Positions 9,932-16,550 of a stretch of 35,686 nucleotides of DNA are shown in pieces. Source of the DNA: Enterococcus sp. (lineage in GTDB: Bacteria; Bacillota; Bacilli; Lactobacillales; Enterococcaceae); NCBI RefSeq assembly GCF_022711995.1, contig NZ_JALAHI010000117.1, positions 1 to 35,686 on the forward strand, read 5' to 3'. The notes under the pieces were generated by a model. The model had not been told where the DNA came from. It did not search any database and was given only the letters and a program-made list of their open reading frames with translations. The first letter of the stretch is position 1, and each line of letters starts with the position of its first letter. The position numbers were made by a program, and so were the translations under genes.

Positions 9932-10017
9932 CATGAGCCACTTACAAGTGTCTAACACACCCCATTCTCATTGATCGCCGAGAAGGAGTGAGAAGAACAA
10001 TCCGTAAGTGGCTCATG
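9932..10017 (-). terminator. Long inverted repeat, possible terminator of rqcH
   Basis: Fourteen-base perfect arms, CATGAGCCACTTAC (9932-9945) and GTAAGTGGCTCATG (10004-10017), are separated by 58 bases that hold a further TTCTCA/TGAGAA pair (9965-9970 with 9989-9994). Read on the minus strand, the direction of rqcH, the structure is followed by TTTTAC. The large loop is unusual for a terminator. The left arm can also pair locally (CACTT-AC-AAGTG, 9939-9950). Confidence 0.45.
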
Positions 10018-10066
10018 ATTTGTTTCGTCTTCGCCAGATTTAAAAAATATCAGCAAAAGAACGCTG

Positions 10067-11764
10067 TTAGCTTTGTTTTAAATCCAAAATGGTTTCCTCA
10101 GGTGTGACATAATAAGTCGTCTGATTCTCATAAATCACAAAGCCGGGTTTTGCGCCATTTGGTTTGCGAATGTGCTTAACTTGCACCAAATCCACAGGTA
10201 CTTGGGCGGAATGGCGGTATTTCGAGAAGTAGGCCGCTAATTCTGCGGCTTCCAAGATGGTTTCTTCGCTTGGAGAATCCGACCGAATGATCACATGGGA
10301 CCCTGGGATATTTTTGGTATGGAGCCAGTAGTCCGTTTTGCGGGCTGTTTTTAAGGTTAATTGATCGTTTTGGAGATTGTTTTTTCCAACCAGAATCTCC
10401 GTGCCGTCAGAAGAACGAAAACGTTCCGGTTGCGAAGGTGCCTGCTTTTTCCGTTGTTTCGTCCGATTTTTGACATACCCTTGAGCGGCAAGTTCTTCAC
10501 GAATCGTTGCGAGATCTTTCGGTGCGGCAATTTCCAACTGTGCTTCCACCGATTCTAAGTAGGCAATCTCATCTTTTGTTTCAGCGATTTGCTGATGGAT
10601 CAATTTGACTGCATTTTTCAGTTTTTGATACCGTTGAAAATATTTCTGCGCATTTTGATTAGGTGTCAAAGCCGGATCCAAGGCAATCTTGATTGGTTTG
10701 TTTTCATCATAGTAATTGGCTAACTCCACTTCATTGACGCCACGAGGCACTTGTGCCATAAAGGTTGTCAGCAGCTCGCCTTTTTGCCGGAATTCTTCCG
10801 CGTTTTCAGATTCTTGCAGTGTTTGTTGTCTTTTTTCTAGTTTGTGCTTGTTTCGCTTTAGCTCATTGTCGATTTTTTTCAACAATTCGCTGCCTTGTTG
10901 TTTTACCCGATCACGGTCTGCTTTTTCATGATAAAAGGCATCAAGCAACTCGCTCAAACTTGCATAAGTTTCCTGCCAGTCCGCTTTTTCCAGCAAGGAG
11001 TCAAAAGGAATGGGGGTGAAGAATTCTTTATTGGCCAGTTTAAGGTAAGTGGGAACAGGCTCAGCCAGTGCAGCAAAGAAATCTTCCCAGACCGCTACTT
11101 TTTCATTGGGGCGTTCTTGCAGACGATAGACCAATTCATCAGCTGTATCTTTGCCAAATCCTTGGAAAGTCTGCTGCAAGACTTTAGGCGTTAAGTCTTC
11201 TAGCCGAGACAGCATCTCAAAAACTTTTGTTTGATTAAGAGTATACGGATTCGCTGTGTCTTGTTTTGGTGGAGCGACGTAAACCGACCCTGGTAACAAG
11301 GTACGGTACGTATTTTGTGAATGACCAATGTGTTTGATGGTGTCAACGATTTTTCCGGTGGCACGGTTCATTAAGAGAATCGTACTATGTCTGCCCATCA
11401 GTTCAACGATCAATACAAAGTTTTGCAGATCACCTAATTCATCCCGACGAGTAAAATGGAAATGAACCACCCGATCATTGGCGATTTGTTCGATTGATTC
11501 TAAAATTGCGCCATCTAGGTATTTCCGCAACATCATCAAGAAAGTAGGCGGTGTTTCGGGATTTGAATAGGCGGCCTCTGTGCATTGAATTCGAGCATAG
11601 CTCGGGTGGGCAGAGAGTAGTAATTTGTGATTTTTTCCTTGAGAACGGATTACGAAGACTACTTCATTCTCATAGGGTTGGTGAATTTTATTCACCCGAC
11701 CATTGATAAGTTCCTTTTGCAGTTCTTGAACCATCAAGTGGGTAAAGATGCCATCGAAGGACAT
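10067..11764 (-). CDS. rqcH: Rqc2 homologue RqcH (NFACT family, formerly fibronectin-binding protein FbpA)
   Basis: RqcH binds stalled 50S-peptidyl-tRNA complexes and adds a C-terminal alanine tail that marks the nascent chain for degradation. The 565-residue protein shows the NFACT order: an N-terminal NFACT-N domain from MSFDGIFTHLMVQEL, a helix-hairpin-helix region, a coiled coil at about 275-430 rich in K, E, Q and L, and the C-terminal NFACT-R domain with EILVGKNNLQNDQLT, TDYWLHTKNIPGSHVII and KPGFVIYE. Asp97-Arg98 (IANDRVV) match the DR pair known to be needed for Ala-tRNA handling in the Bacillus protein. The start is preceded on the minus strand by GAGGG. Older annotation as an adhesin is probably secondary. 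Confidence 0.95.
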   Translation of the reverse strand: MSFDGIFTHLMVQELQKELINGRVNKIHQPYENEVVFVIRSQGKNHKLLLSAHPSYARIQCTEAAYSNPETPPTFLMMLRKYLDGAILESIEQIANDRVVHFHFTRRDELGDLQNFVLIVELMGRHSTILLMNRATGKIVDTIKHIGHSQNTYRTLLPGSVYVAPPKQDTANPYTLNQTKVFEMLSRLEDLTPKVLQQTFQGFGKDTADELVYRLQERPNEKVAVWEDFFAALAEPVPTYLKLANKEFFTPIPFDSLLEKADWQETYASLSELLDAFYHEKADRDRVKQQGSELLKKIDNELKRNKHKLEKRQQTLQESENAEEFRQKGELLTTFMAQVPRGVNEVELANYYDENKPIKIALDPALTPNQNAQKYFQRYQKLKNAVKLIHQQIAETKDEIAYLESVEAQLEIAAPKDLATIREELAAQGYVKNRTKQRKKQAPSQPERFRSSDGTEILVGKNNLQNDQLTLKTARKTDYWLHTKNIPGSHVIIRSDSPSEETILEAAELAAYFSKYRHSAQVPVDLVQVKHIRKPNGAKPGFVIYENQTTYYVTPEETILDLKQS

Positions 11765-11873
11765 TTGTTTCCCTCATTTCTTATCTAACTTATTTACTTA
11801 TTCAGTCTGGAGTCGTTTTTTCTGCCTAACAAAAGCAAGTAAAAAACCAACACCGACTGGATCGCGTAGTTCT

Positions 11874-11903
11874 ATTATAACGAAAAGCGGTCAGAAAGAC
11901 CAA
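11874..11903 (-). promoter_or_regulatory. Candidate rqcH promoter
   Basis: On the minus strand TTGGTC (11898-11903), 18 bases, TATAAT (11874-11879), about 110 bases before the rqcH start. The -10 is perfect and the -35 is a 4/6 match. Confidence 0.55.
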
Positions 11904-11952
11904 TCGCGATCCAATCGACCTATTGGTTGAAAGGCGATCTACTCACCAAGGA

Positions 11953-12336
11953 TCAATTTTTACTATTTTGGGCATCCTTCAGTGCTTTTTCAATCTCCAT
12001 ATTTAAGAAATAAGAAATAATGGTACGGATGACCACCACCACGGCTAAGCGAACAATATCGCCAAAGGTTGGATGAATGATGGTCTCAATAATATCCGCA
12101 GCGATCAAAATTTCTAATCCTAGCAGCACATAACTGCCGAGAAAATTGCGAATAAAATTGTTTTCTTTGGCTGCGCTCATCCGATCTTTGGTTTTAAGTT
12201 CAAAACGAATAAAATCGAAACCGGCTTTTACCACACCCCAAACAAGTACGAAAATCGAAAGCAGGTTCAAACAAACAACGATCACATCTAAAATGGGGAT
12301 TGCATGATCCATTAAAAGTTCCGCAAGATCAGTCAT
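11953..12336 (-). CDS. DUF1622-family integral membrane protein
   Basis: A 127-residue membrane protein with three predicted helices at about residues 15-38, 66-85 and 93-112, and charged loops between (RFELKTKDRMSAAKENN). The pattern, including FIRNFLGSYVLLGLEILIAADIIETI and VVVIRTIISYFLNMEIE, is that of the DUF1622 family, for which I know no established function. AAAGGAG precedes the ATG on the minus strand. It is divergent from the membrane protein gene at 12479 and lies upstream of rqcH in the same direction, but about 190 bp and the rqcH promoter separate them. Confidence 0.85.
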   Translation of the reverse strand: MTDLAELLMDHAIPILDVIVVCLNLLSIFVLVWGVVKAGFDFIRFELKTKDRMSAAKENNFIRNFLGSYVLLGLEILIAADIIETIIHPTFGDIVRLAVVVVIRTIISYFLNMEIEKALKDAQNSKN

Positions 12337-12408
12337 GATGAACTCCTTTCATTTTTTACTCTATCTTAGCGGATATCTTCTCATATGGAAAGTTATATGG
12401 TAAGTTTC

Positions 12409-12437
12409 TTGACGCTCCCAAGACATCTTGCTAGTAT
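12409..12437 (+). promoter_or_regulatory. Sigma-A-type promoter for the 12479 gene
   Basis: TTGACG (12409-12414), exactly 17 bases, TAGTAT (12432-12437). It is about 40 bases before the start codon. Confidence 0.7.
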
Positions 12438-12478
12438 AAAGATAAGGTTGATGGCAGACGAAAAGGGCGGGATTTAGA

Positions 12479-13051
12479 ATGGAACGATTTGAGGATTTTT
12501 TTCAGGTGATAAAAGAGAAAATCGAGGAAAGCTGGTCGGAATTTGTACATAGTATTTATCAGAACCAGAAAAAAACAATGTACTATCTAGGTACAGGGCT
12601 TTTTCTTGCGGTTTTGTTTGCTGTAGTCATCATCACTTCTCAGACACGCATCAAAACATCGTTGATCCACAAGATGGCCTTTGAAGAATTGCCATCTGCC
12701 AAAATTGAACCATTGGAATATGCGGCAGCAGATCAGACGATTCAAAAGACAAAAGCAATCTCCGTGATGTTTAGCAAGCCTAACGGGGAAGAATTAGCGG
12801 AAGTGTTCCAATTGATCAAGGACAAAGAATCTGAAATGAATCGAGGGGTCTATTACTATCCGATCGTCTATGACACACAGTCTTTTCTCGATACATATGG
12901 TGTCAAAGCAAATGAGATCACTTTTGTTTTCTTTGAAAATGGGCAAGAGAAAAATCGCTTTACTTATGACTCTCTCAAGACCCCGACGGAGGATTTTATT
13001 CCTGAATTGAATCGGTTACCGATGTGGAACATTCGCCAACTAGACGAATAA
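12479..13051 (+). CDS. Single-pass membrane protein of unknown function
   Basis: I do not recognise this 190-residue protein. A charged N-terminal segment of about 33 residues is followed by one membrane helix (about 35-54, YYLGTGLFLAVLFAVVIITS) and an extracytoplasmic domain of about 135 residues. The outer domain begins with an AISVMFSKPNGEELAEVFQLI stretch and contains FVFFENGQEKNRF, which is reminiscent of a thioredoxin-like fold, but there is no CxxC and indeed no cysteine, so redox activity is not expected. The orientation (Lys-rich start inside) is inferred from charge. It has its own promoter, and its ribosome site is poor (AGGGCGGG, about 8 bases upstream). The trp leader promoter begins just after its stop. 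Confidence 0.75.
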   Translation: MERFEDFFQVIKEKIEESWSEFVHSIYQNQKKTMYYLGTGLFLAVLFAVVIITSQTRIKTSLIHKMAFEELPSAKIEPLEYAAADQTIQKTKAISVMFSKPNGEELAEVFQLIKDKESEMNRGVYYYPIVYDTQSFLDTYGVKANEITFVFFENGQEKNRFTYDSLKTPTEDFIPELNRLPMWNIRQLDE

Positions 13052-13082
13052 GAAAAAAATCTGACAATTTTAACGAAAGTTG

Positions 13083-13111
13083 TTGACGTTCTTTTATCAA
13101 TAGGCTAAACT
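13083..13111 (+). promoter_or_regulatory. Promoter of the trp transporter leader
   Basis: TTGACG (13083-13088), 17 bases, TAAACT (13106-13111). Transcription should start near 13118, about 36 bases before the leader peptide. Confidence 0.75.
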
Positions 13112-13153
13112 AAGAAAAACAACGAATGATAAATGGAAAAAGGAGGAACTGAT

Positions 13154-13207
13154 ATGAAACTATTTTACCCAGTGCAATTTAATTCATGGCAAAACTGGCG
13201 TAGATAG
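13154..13207 (+). CDS. Tryptophan leader peptide (17 residues, Trp-Gln-Asn-Trp)
   Basis: A short reading frame, MKLFYPVQFNSWQNWRR, with a near-perfect ribosome site AGGAGG (13141-13146) 7 bases before its ATG. Two of its last six residues are Trp, the rarest amino acid, and they fall just before the stop codon TAG (13205-13207). The first RNA segment of the downstream attenuator begins at the last base of this stop codon. This is the classic layout of a leader peptide whose translation speed reports charged tRNA-Trp. The product itself probably has no function. It is too short for ordinary gene calling. The downstream genes are a Trp-type ABC transporter, which fits. Confidence 0.9.
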   Translation: MKLFYPVQFNSWQNWRR

Positions 13208-13292
13208 TTGTATTGGTGGACCTCAATCCATAGATACAACTTTTTAGAGAACCTTCTAAAGTGCTGTATCTATGCTGGTAAATGAATCTTTC

Positions 13293-13325
13293 ACCGCATA
13301 GAACGATGAGTCTATGCGGTTTTTG
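13293..13325 (+). terminator. trp leader terminator 1 (segments 4:5)
   Basis: Ten-bp perfect stem ACCGCATAGA/TCTATGCGGT, loop ACGATGAG, followed by TTTTGC. Its left arm is also the right arm of the antiterminator (segment 3:4). Confidence 0.85.
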
Positions 13326-13330
13326 CTTGA

Positions 13331-13363
13331 AGCAACTGCCGTACTATCGGCAGTTGCTTTTTT
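13331..13363 (+). terminator. trp leader terminator 2 (segments 6:7)
   Basis: Ten-bp perfect stem AGCAACTGCC/GGCAGTTGCT, loop GTACTATC, followed by TTTTTA. It lies only 41 bases before trpX, and no promoter fits between, so readthrough is required for expression. Confidence 0.88.
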
Positions 13364-13404
13364 AGTTCTTTGGTTCAAGTAAAGAAAAGCGAGGAGAATG
13401 ATGA

Positions 13405-14448
13405 ATGAAAAATAAAGGATTAATTGCTGCGGTTGTTGTTATTTTTGGATTTTTATTGGCTGCTTTTGGGTATCAGATGGGTGCAAAACAAACGGGTGAT
13501 TCTGCACAAGCGACAGATCAACCAGAAAAAAACGAGCACAAAACAGTCGGGATTTTGCAATTTGTCAGTCATGATGCATTAGATGAGATTACCCGGGGTG
13601 TCAAAGAAGGATTAAAACAATCCGGTTACATCGAAGGGGATAATTTAACCATTGAATTTCAAAATGGGCAAGCGGATCAAAGTAAGCTAGCCACCATGAG
13701 TCAGCAATTATTGGACAAAAAGGCAGATGTCTTAGTAGGAGTCGCGACACCTGCTGCACAAGCGTTGGCCAATGCTACCAAGGATGTGCCGATCGTTTTA
13801 GGGGCAGTGACAGATCCAGTGGGGGCAAATTTGGTTGATACCATGGATAAACCTGGCAGAAATATTACCGGAGTGTCAGATAAAACGCCGGTAGCTAGTC
13901 AATTTGAATTAGCACAACAATTGATGCCAGAAGCGAAAACAGTTGGTATCTTATATTCATCGACAGAGGATAACTCCAAATATCAAGCGGCTGAAGCGGA
14001 AGCAGCAGCGAAAAAATATGGACTGACGTCAAAAACCTATCCCGTTCCTTCCAGCAATGAAATTGCCCAGACGGTCCAAGTAATGGCAGAATCTGTCGAT
14101 TTCATCTTTATTCCATTGGATAACACGATCGCCAATGCCATGCAGACAGTCGTCGGAGAAGCCAACAAAACGAAAACACCCATTATCACTTCGGCAGAAA
14201 CAATGGTCCAACAAGGCGGATTGGCAACGGTGGGTCAAGATCAATTTACATTAGGGGTCCAATCTGGAAAAATGGCAGCTGCGATCCTAAAAGGGGAATC
14301 GGATCCTGCGACAACGCCTATCTATACGTTTAAAGATGGAAAGATGGTCATCAATGGAAAACAAGCCGAATTTTTAGGGATCACGATTCCAGAATCCCTC
14401 AAGCAAGAAGCCACTCTTCTTTCGGAGGATACAACCAGTTCAGAGTGA
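13405..14448 (+). CDS. trpX: Tryptophan ABC transporter substrate-binding protein
   Basis: The extracytoplasmic ligand-binding component of a TrpXYZ-type importer (ABC_sub_bind family, COG2984-like), 347 residues. An N-terminal hydrophobic segment (about 5-25, LIAAVVVIFGFLLAAFGYQ) is followed by a two-lobed binding domain starting KTVGILQFVSHDALDEITRGVKEGL and including VDFIFIPLDNTIANAMQTVV. There is no lipobox cysteine after the hydrophobic segment, so it is probably held by an uncleaved helix rather than a lipid. GAGGAG (13391-13396) is 8 bases before the ATG. Assignment to tryptophan rests on the family and on the Trp-codon leader directly upstream. Confidence 0.92.
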   Translation: MKNKGLIAAVVVIFGFLLAAFGYQMGAKQTGDSAQATDQPEKNEHKTVGILQFVSHDALDEITRGVKEGLKQSGYIEGDNLTIEFQNGQADQSKLATMSQQLLDKKADVLVGVATPAAQALANATKDVPIVLGAVTDPVGANLVDTMDKPGRNITGVSDKTPVASQFELAQQLMPEAKTVGILYSSTEDNSKYQAAEAEAAAKKYGLTSKTYPVPSSNEIAQTVQVMAESVDFIFIPLDNTIANAMQTVVGEANKTKTPIITSAETMVQQGGLATVGQDQFTLGVQSGKMAAAILKGESDPATTPIYTFKDGKMVINGKQAEFLGITIPESLKQEATLLSEDTTSSE

Positions 14449-14572
14449 ATTCGCAGGTTAAGGCATCCGTCGGCAACTTTTATTAAAAGTAGTGAAACAA
14501 TGAATGGGGTTTACTGCTATTAGTGCTATTAGACAGTTTAGTGATTTCATTCGTAACAAGGAGGAAAAAGAA

Positions 14573-15457
14573 ATGTTTGTTTCAGCAATTGGACAAGGAC
14601 TCCTTTGGGGGATCCTTGGGTTAGGGATTTTTATGACTTATCGAATACTCAACTTTCCGGATATGACCACTGAGGGTTCTTTTCCATTAGGGGGAGCTGT
14701 TTGTGTGACAGCGATCACCCACGGTGTCTCACCGATTTTAGCCACTCTTTTAGGTGTATGTGCCGGAATGGGAGCCGGACTTGTAACCGGAATTCTTTAT
14801 ACCAAGGGAAAGATTCCCGTGATTTTAGCCGGAATCCTCGTCATGTCAGGGTTAAATTCAGTGATGTTGTTCGTAATGCGCTCGCCGAACCTTTCACTCT
14901 TAAATCAACGAAGAATCCAAGATTTTTTCACAAAATTAAATTTGCCAAATTATTTTGATACAGTACTGATTGGTCTTTTGATGGTATTACTGATTGGAGC
15001 AGTCTTGCTGTTTTTCTTCCATACGAATCTCGGACAAGCGTATATTGCTACCGGTGATAACGAGCATATGGCCAAATCCCTTGGGATCAATACCGATAGG
15101 ATGAAAATCATTGGCTTGGTGGTTTCCAATGGCGTGATTGCACTATCTGGTGCATTGATCGCGCAAAACGATGGCTATGCCGATGTGAGCAAAGGTATTG
15201 GGGTAATCGTCATTGGTTTGGCCTCTATTATTATCGGGGAAGTCCTATTCGGGGAACTGACGTTATTGGAACGGTTAGTAGCGATTGTTGTCGGCAGCAT
15301 TATTTATCAGTTGTTGATTTTATTTGTAATCAAAGCTGGTTTTGATACAACTTACTTAAAAATCTTTTCGGCGATCGTGTTGACACTTTGTCTATTGATC
15401 CCACAATTCAAAAATTCCCTACACTTGCGTACTGGCTTTGAAACGGAGGATGAATAA
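14573..15457 (+). CDS. trpY: Tryptophan ABC transporter permease
   Basis: A 294-residue membrane protein of the branched-chain/LivH-like permease group, the membrane channel of the Trp importer. It is strongly hydrophobic throughout, with about eight to nine helices beginning SAIGQGLLWGILGLGIFMTY and including the cytoplasmic loop TGDNEHMAKSLGINTDRMK, which would contact the ATPase. The open frame extends upstream to 14504, but AAGGAGG (14558-14564) is placed 8 bases before the ATG at 14573, so I use that start. The 124-bp gap after trpX holds no clear terminator. The stop overlaps the trpZ ATG by one base (TAATG). Confidence 0.93.
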   Translation: MFVSAIGQGLLWGILGLGIFMTYRILNFPDMTTEGSFPLGGAVCVTAITHGVSPILATLLGVCAGMGAGLVTGILYTKGKIPVILAGILVMSGLNSVMLFVMRSPNLSLLNQRRIQDFFTKLNLPNYFDTVLIGLLMVLLIGAVLLFFFHTNLGQAYIATGDNEHMAKSLGINTDRMKIIGLVVSNGVIALSGALIAQNDGYADVSKGIGVIVIGLASIIIGEVLFGELTLLERLVAIVVGSIIYQLLILFVIKAGFDTTYLKIFSAIVLTLCLLIPQFKNSLHLRTGFETEDE

Positions 15458-16215
15458 TGTTAACCATCAATAAAGCAACGAAAATCATCGGAAATGGTCC
15501 CCATGAGCAGAAGACACTGTTGCAAAAAGTAGATTTAAAACTACAACCCGGCGAATTTGTGACAGTGGTAGGAGGGAATGGGGCTGGAAAAAGCACCTTG
15601 TTCAACTGCATTTCTGGTACACTTCCCCTTACCAGCGGTCAGATTTTGATCGATGGCCATGATGTGACACAATTGTCAGAGGAAAAAAGAGCCGCTTACT
15701 TATCGAGGGTTTTTCAAGACCCTAAAATGGGCACCGCTCCACGAATGACTGTGGCGGAAAACCTGCTTTTGGCTCAGCGCCGCGGGGAAAAAAGAAGCTT
15801 GCGTCTGCGCCAATTACATGCGCAAAAAGAATTTTATTACCAATTATGTCAAGAAGTAGGCAATGGTCTTGAGCAGCATTTGGATACGCCTACTGGAAAT
15901 CTCTCTGGTGGACAACGCCAAGCGTTGAGCCTTTTGATGGCAACGATCCAAACCCCAAAATTGCTTCTTTTGGACGAGCATACGGCGGCATTGGATCCGA
16001 AAACATCGAAACAGTTGATGCAAATCACTGCTGACCGCGTGGCCCAGCAACAGTTGACTTGCTTGATGATCACCCATCGCATGGAAGATGCATTGAAGTA
16101 TGGGAATCGCTTGATCTTGCTTCGTAAAGGAGAAATTGCGAAGGACTTGTCTGCAGCAGAAAAAGCCCAACTGCGTTTGCAGGATCTCTTACGATTCTTT
16201 GAAGATGATTTATAA
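15457..16215 (+). CDS. trpZ: Tryptophan ABC transporter ATP-binding protein
   Basis: The 252-residue ATPase of the TrpXYZ importer. All ABC motifs are intact: Walker A GGNGAGKST (residues 39-47), Q-loop FQDPK, signature LSGGQRQ (149-155), Walker B LLLLDEH with Asp173-Glu174, and the H-loop His in MITHRMEDA. CGGAGGA lies just before the ATG, and the start overlaps the trpY stop by one base, so it is coupled to the permease. No terminator follows its stop codon; the next promoter begins 58 bases later, so some transcripts may run on into the aro leader. Confidence 0.94.
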   Translation: MLTINKATKIIGNGPHEQKTLLQKVDLKLQPGEFVTVVGGNGAGKSTLFNCISGTLPLTSGQILIDGHDVTQLSEEKRAAYLSRVFQDPKMGTAPRMTVAENLLLAQRRGEKRSLRLRQLHAQKEFYYQLCQEVGNGLEQHLDTPTGNLSGGQRQALSLLMATIQTPKLLLLDEHTAALDPKTSKQLMQITADRVAQQQLTCLMITHRMEDALKYGNRLILLRKGEIAKDLSAAEKAQLRLQDLLRFFEDDL

Positions 16216-16273
16216 AAAGCAGGTAGGAGCAAAGGGTGAAAATCGGCAAAATGAAAAAAATAAGAAAAAATCA

Positions 16274-16302
16274 TTGACAACTTTCAAAGTTCCACCTATA
16301 CT
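16274..16302 (+). promoter_or_regulatory. Promoter of the aromatic amino acid operon
   Basis: TTGACA (16274-16279), 17 bases, TATACT (16297-16302): an almost ideal sigma-A promoter. Transcription should start near 16309, about 30 bases before the leader peptide. Confidence 0.85.
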
Positions 16303-16337
16303 TAGAACAATCTTACATCAGTTTGGAGCGAACAATT

Positions 16338-16400
16338 ATGAAAAAATTGCTAACGAATCCCTCACAACTGAATAAATATTACTTTAGCTATTTTAGATAG
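16338..16400 (+). CDS. Aromatic (Tyr/Phe) leader peptide, 20 residues
   Basis: A short frame starting MKKLLTNPSQL and ending NKYYFSYFR. Five of its last seven residues are Tyr or Phe (Y-Y-F-S-Y-F), directly before the stop TAG (16398-16400). GGAG (16325-16328) is 9 bases before the ATG; the ribosome site is weaker than that of the trp leader. The base after the stop codon is the first base of attenuator segment 1. The downstream operon makes chorismate, Tyr and Phe, so the codons match the end products. It overlaps a longer open frame in another phase that has no ribosome site or protein-like composition. Confidence 0.88.
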   Translation: MKKLLTNPSQLNKYYFSYFR

Positions 16401-16477
16401 GTTTGTATTCATGAAAGACATGGGTACAAACGCTAGTTTGTATCTATGATGGCTAAGGCATTTCGTAATGACTTTGC

Positions 16478-16515
16478 AGCCACGTAGATCGTAAAATCTA
16501 TAGTGGCTATTTTTT
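16478..16515 (+). terminator. aro leader terminator 1 (segments 4:5)
   Basis: Stem AGCCAC-G-TAGAT with ATCTA-TA-GTGGCT (one G-U, one bulge), loop CGTAAA, followed by ATTTTTT. Its left arm can instead pair with segment 3. Confidence 0.85.
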
Positions 16516-16550
16516 ATATTCACATATCACTTGATATGTAATGTTTAAAG

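Larger units (their letters stand above)
9699..10066. other. Gene-free gap of 368 bp between the PPOX gene and rqcH
   Basis: The gap contains the foldable element at 9712-9875 and the long inverted repeat at 9932-10017. No frame in it has a plausible ribosome site and protein-like composition. The two flanking genes converge on it. Confidence 0.7.
13207..13363 (+). promoter_or_regulatory. Ribosome-dependent transcription attenuator of trpXYZ, seven alternating segments
   Basis: Hand pairing gives: 1:2 GTTGTAT (13207-13213) with ATACAAC (13234-13240), extended by TGG/CCA; 2:3 CATAGATACA (13229-13238) with TGTATCTATG (13265-13274), with an inner TTTAGA/TCTAAA hairpin; 3:4 TCTATGC (13269-13275) with GCATAGA (13296-13302); 4:5 ACCGCATAGA (13293-13302) with TCTATGCGGT (13311-13320), then TTTT: terminator 1; 5:6 13315-13327 with 13331-13343 (11 pairs around a 2x2 loop); 6:7 AGCAACTGCC (13331-13340) with GGCAGTTGCT (13349-13358), then TTTTT: terminator 2. 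A ribosome at the stop codon would cover segment 1 and favour 2:3, 4:5 and 6:7 (off). A ribosome stalled at Trp would allow 1:2, 3:4 and 5:6 (on). Confidence 0.85.

Noticed and set aside
11895-11940. ACCAAT/ATTGGT pairing as a terminator of the DUF1622 gene.
   Set aside because: The stem is short and the minus-strand tail (CTTTCTG) is not T-rich; the bases also serve as the rqcH -35 region.
13214-13222. GGTGGACC after the trp leader peptide looks a little like the T-box core (GGGTGGNACCGCG).
   Set aside because: It lacks the AGGG start and the CGCG end, no Stem I/specifier structure precedes it, and the bases fall in segments of the leader-peptide attenuator.
16136-16375. A 79-codon open frame overlapping the end of trpZ and the aro leader peptide.
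   Set aside because: It is in a different phase from both, has no ribosome site, and has a low-complexity Lys/Asn-rich composition.
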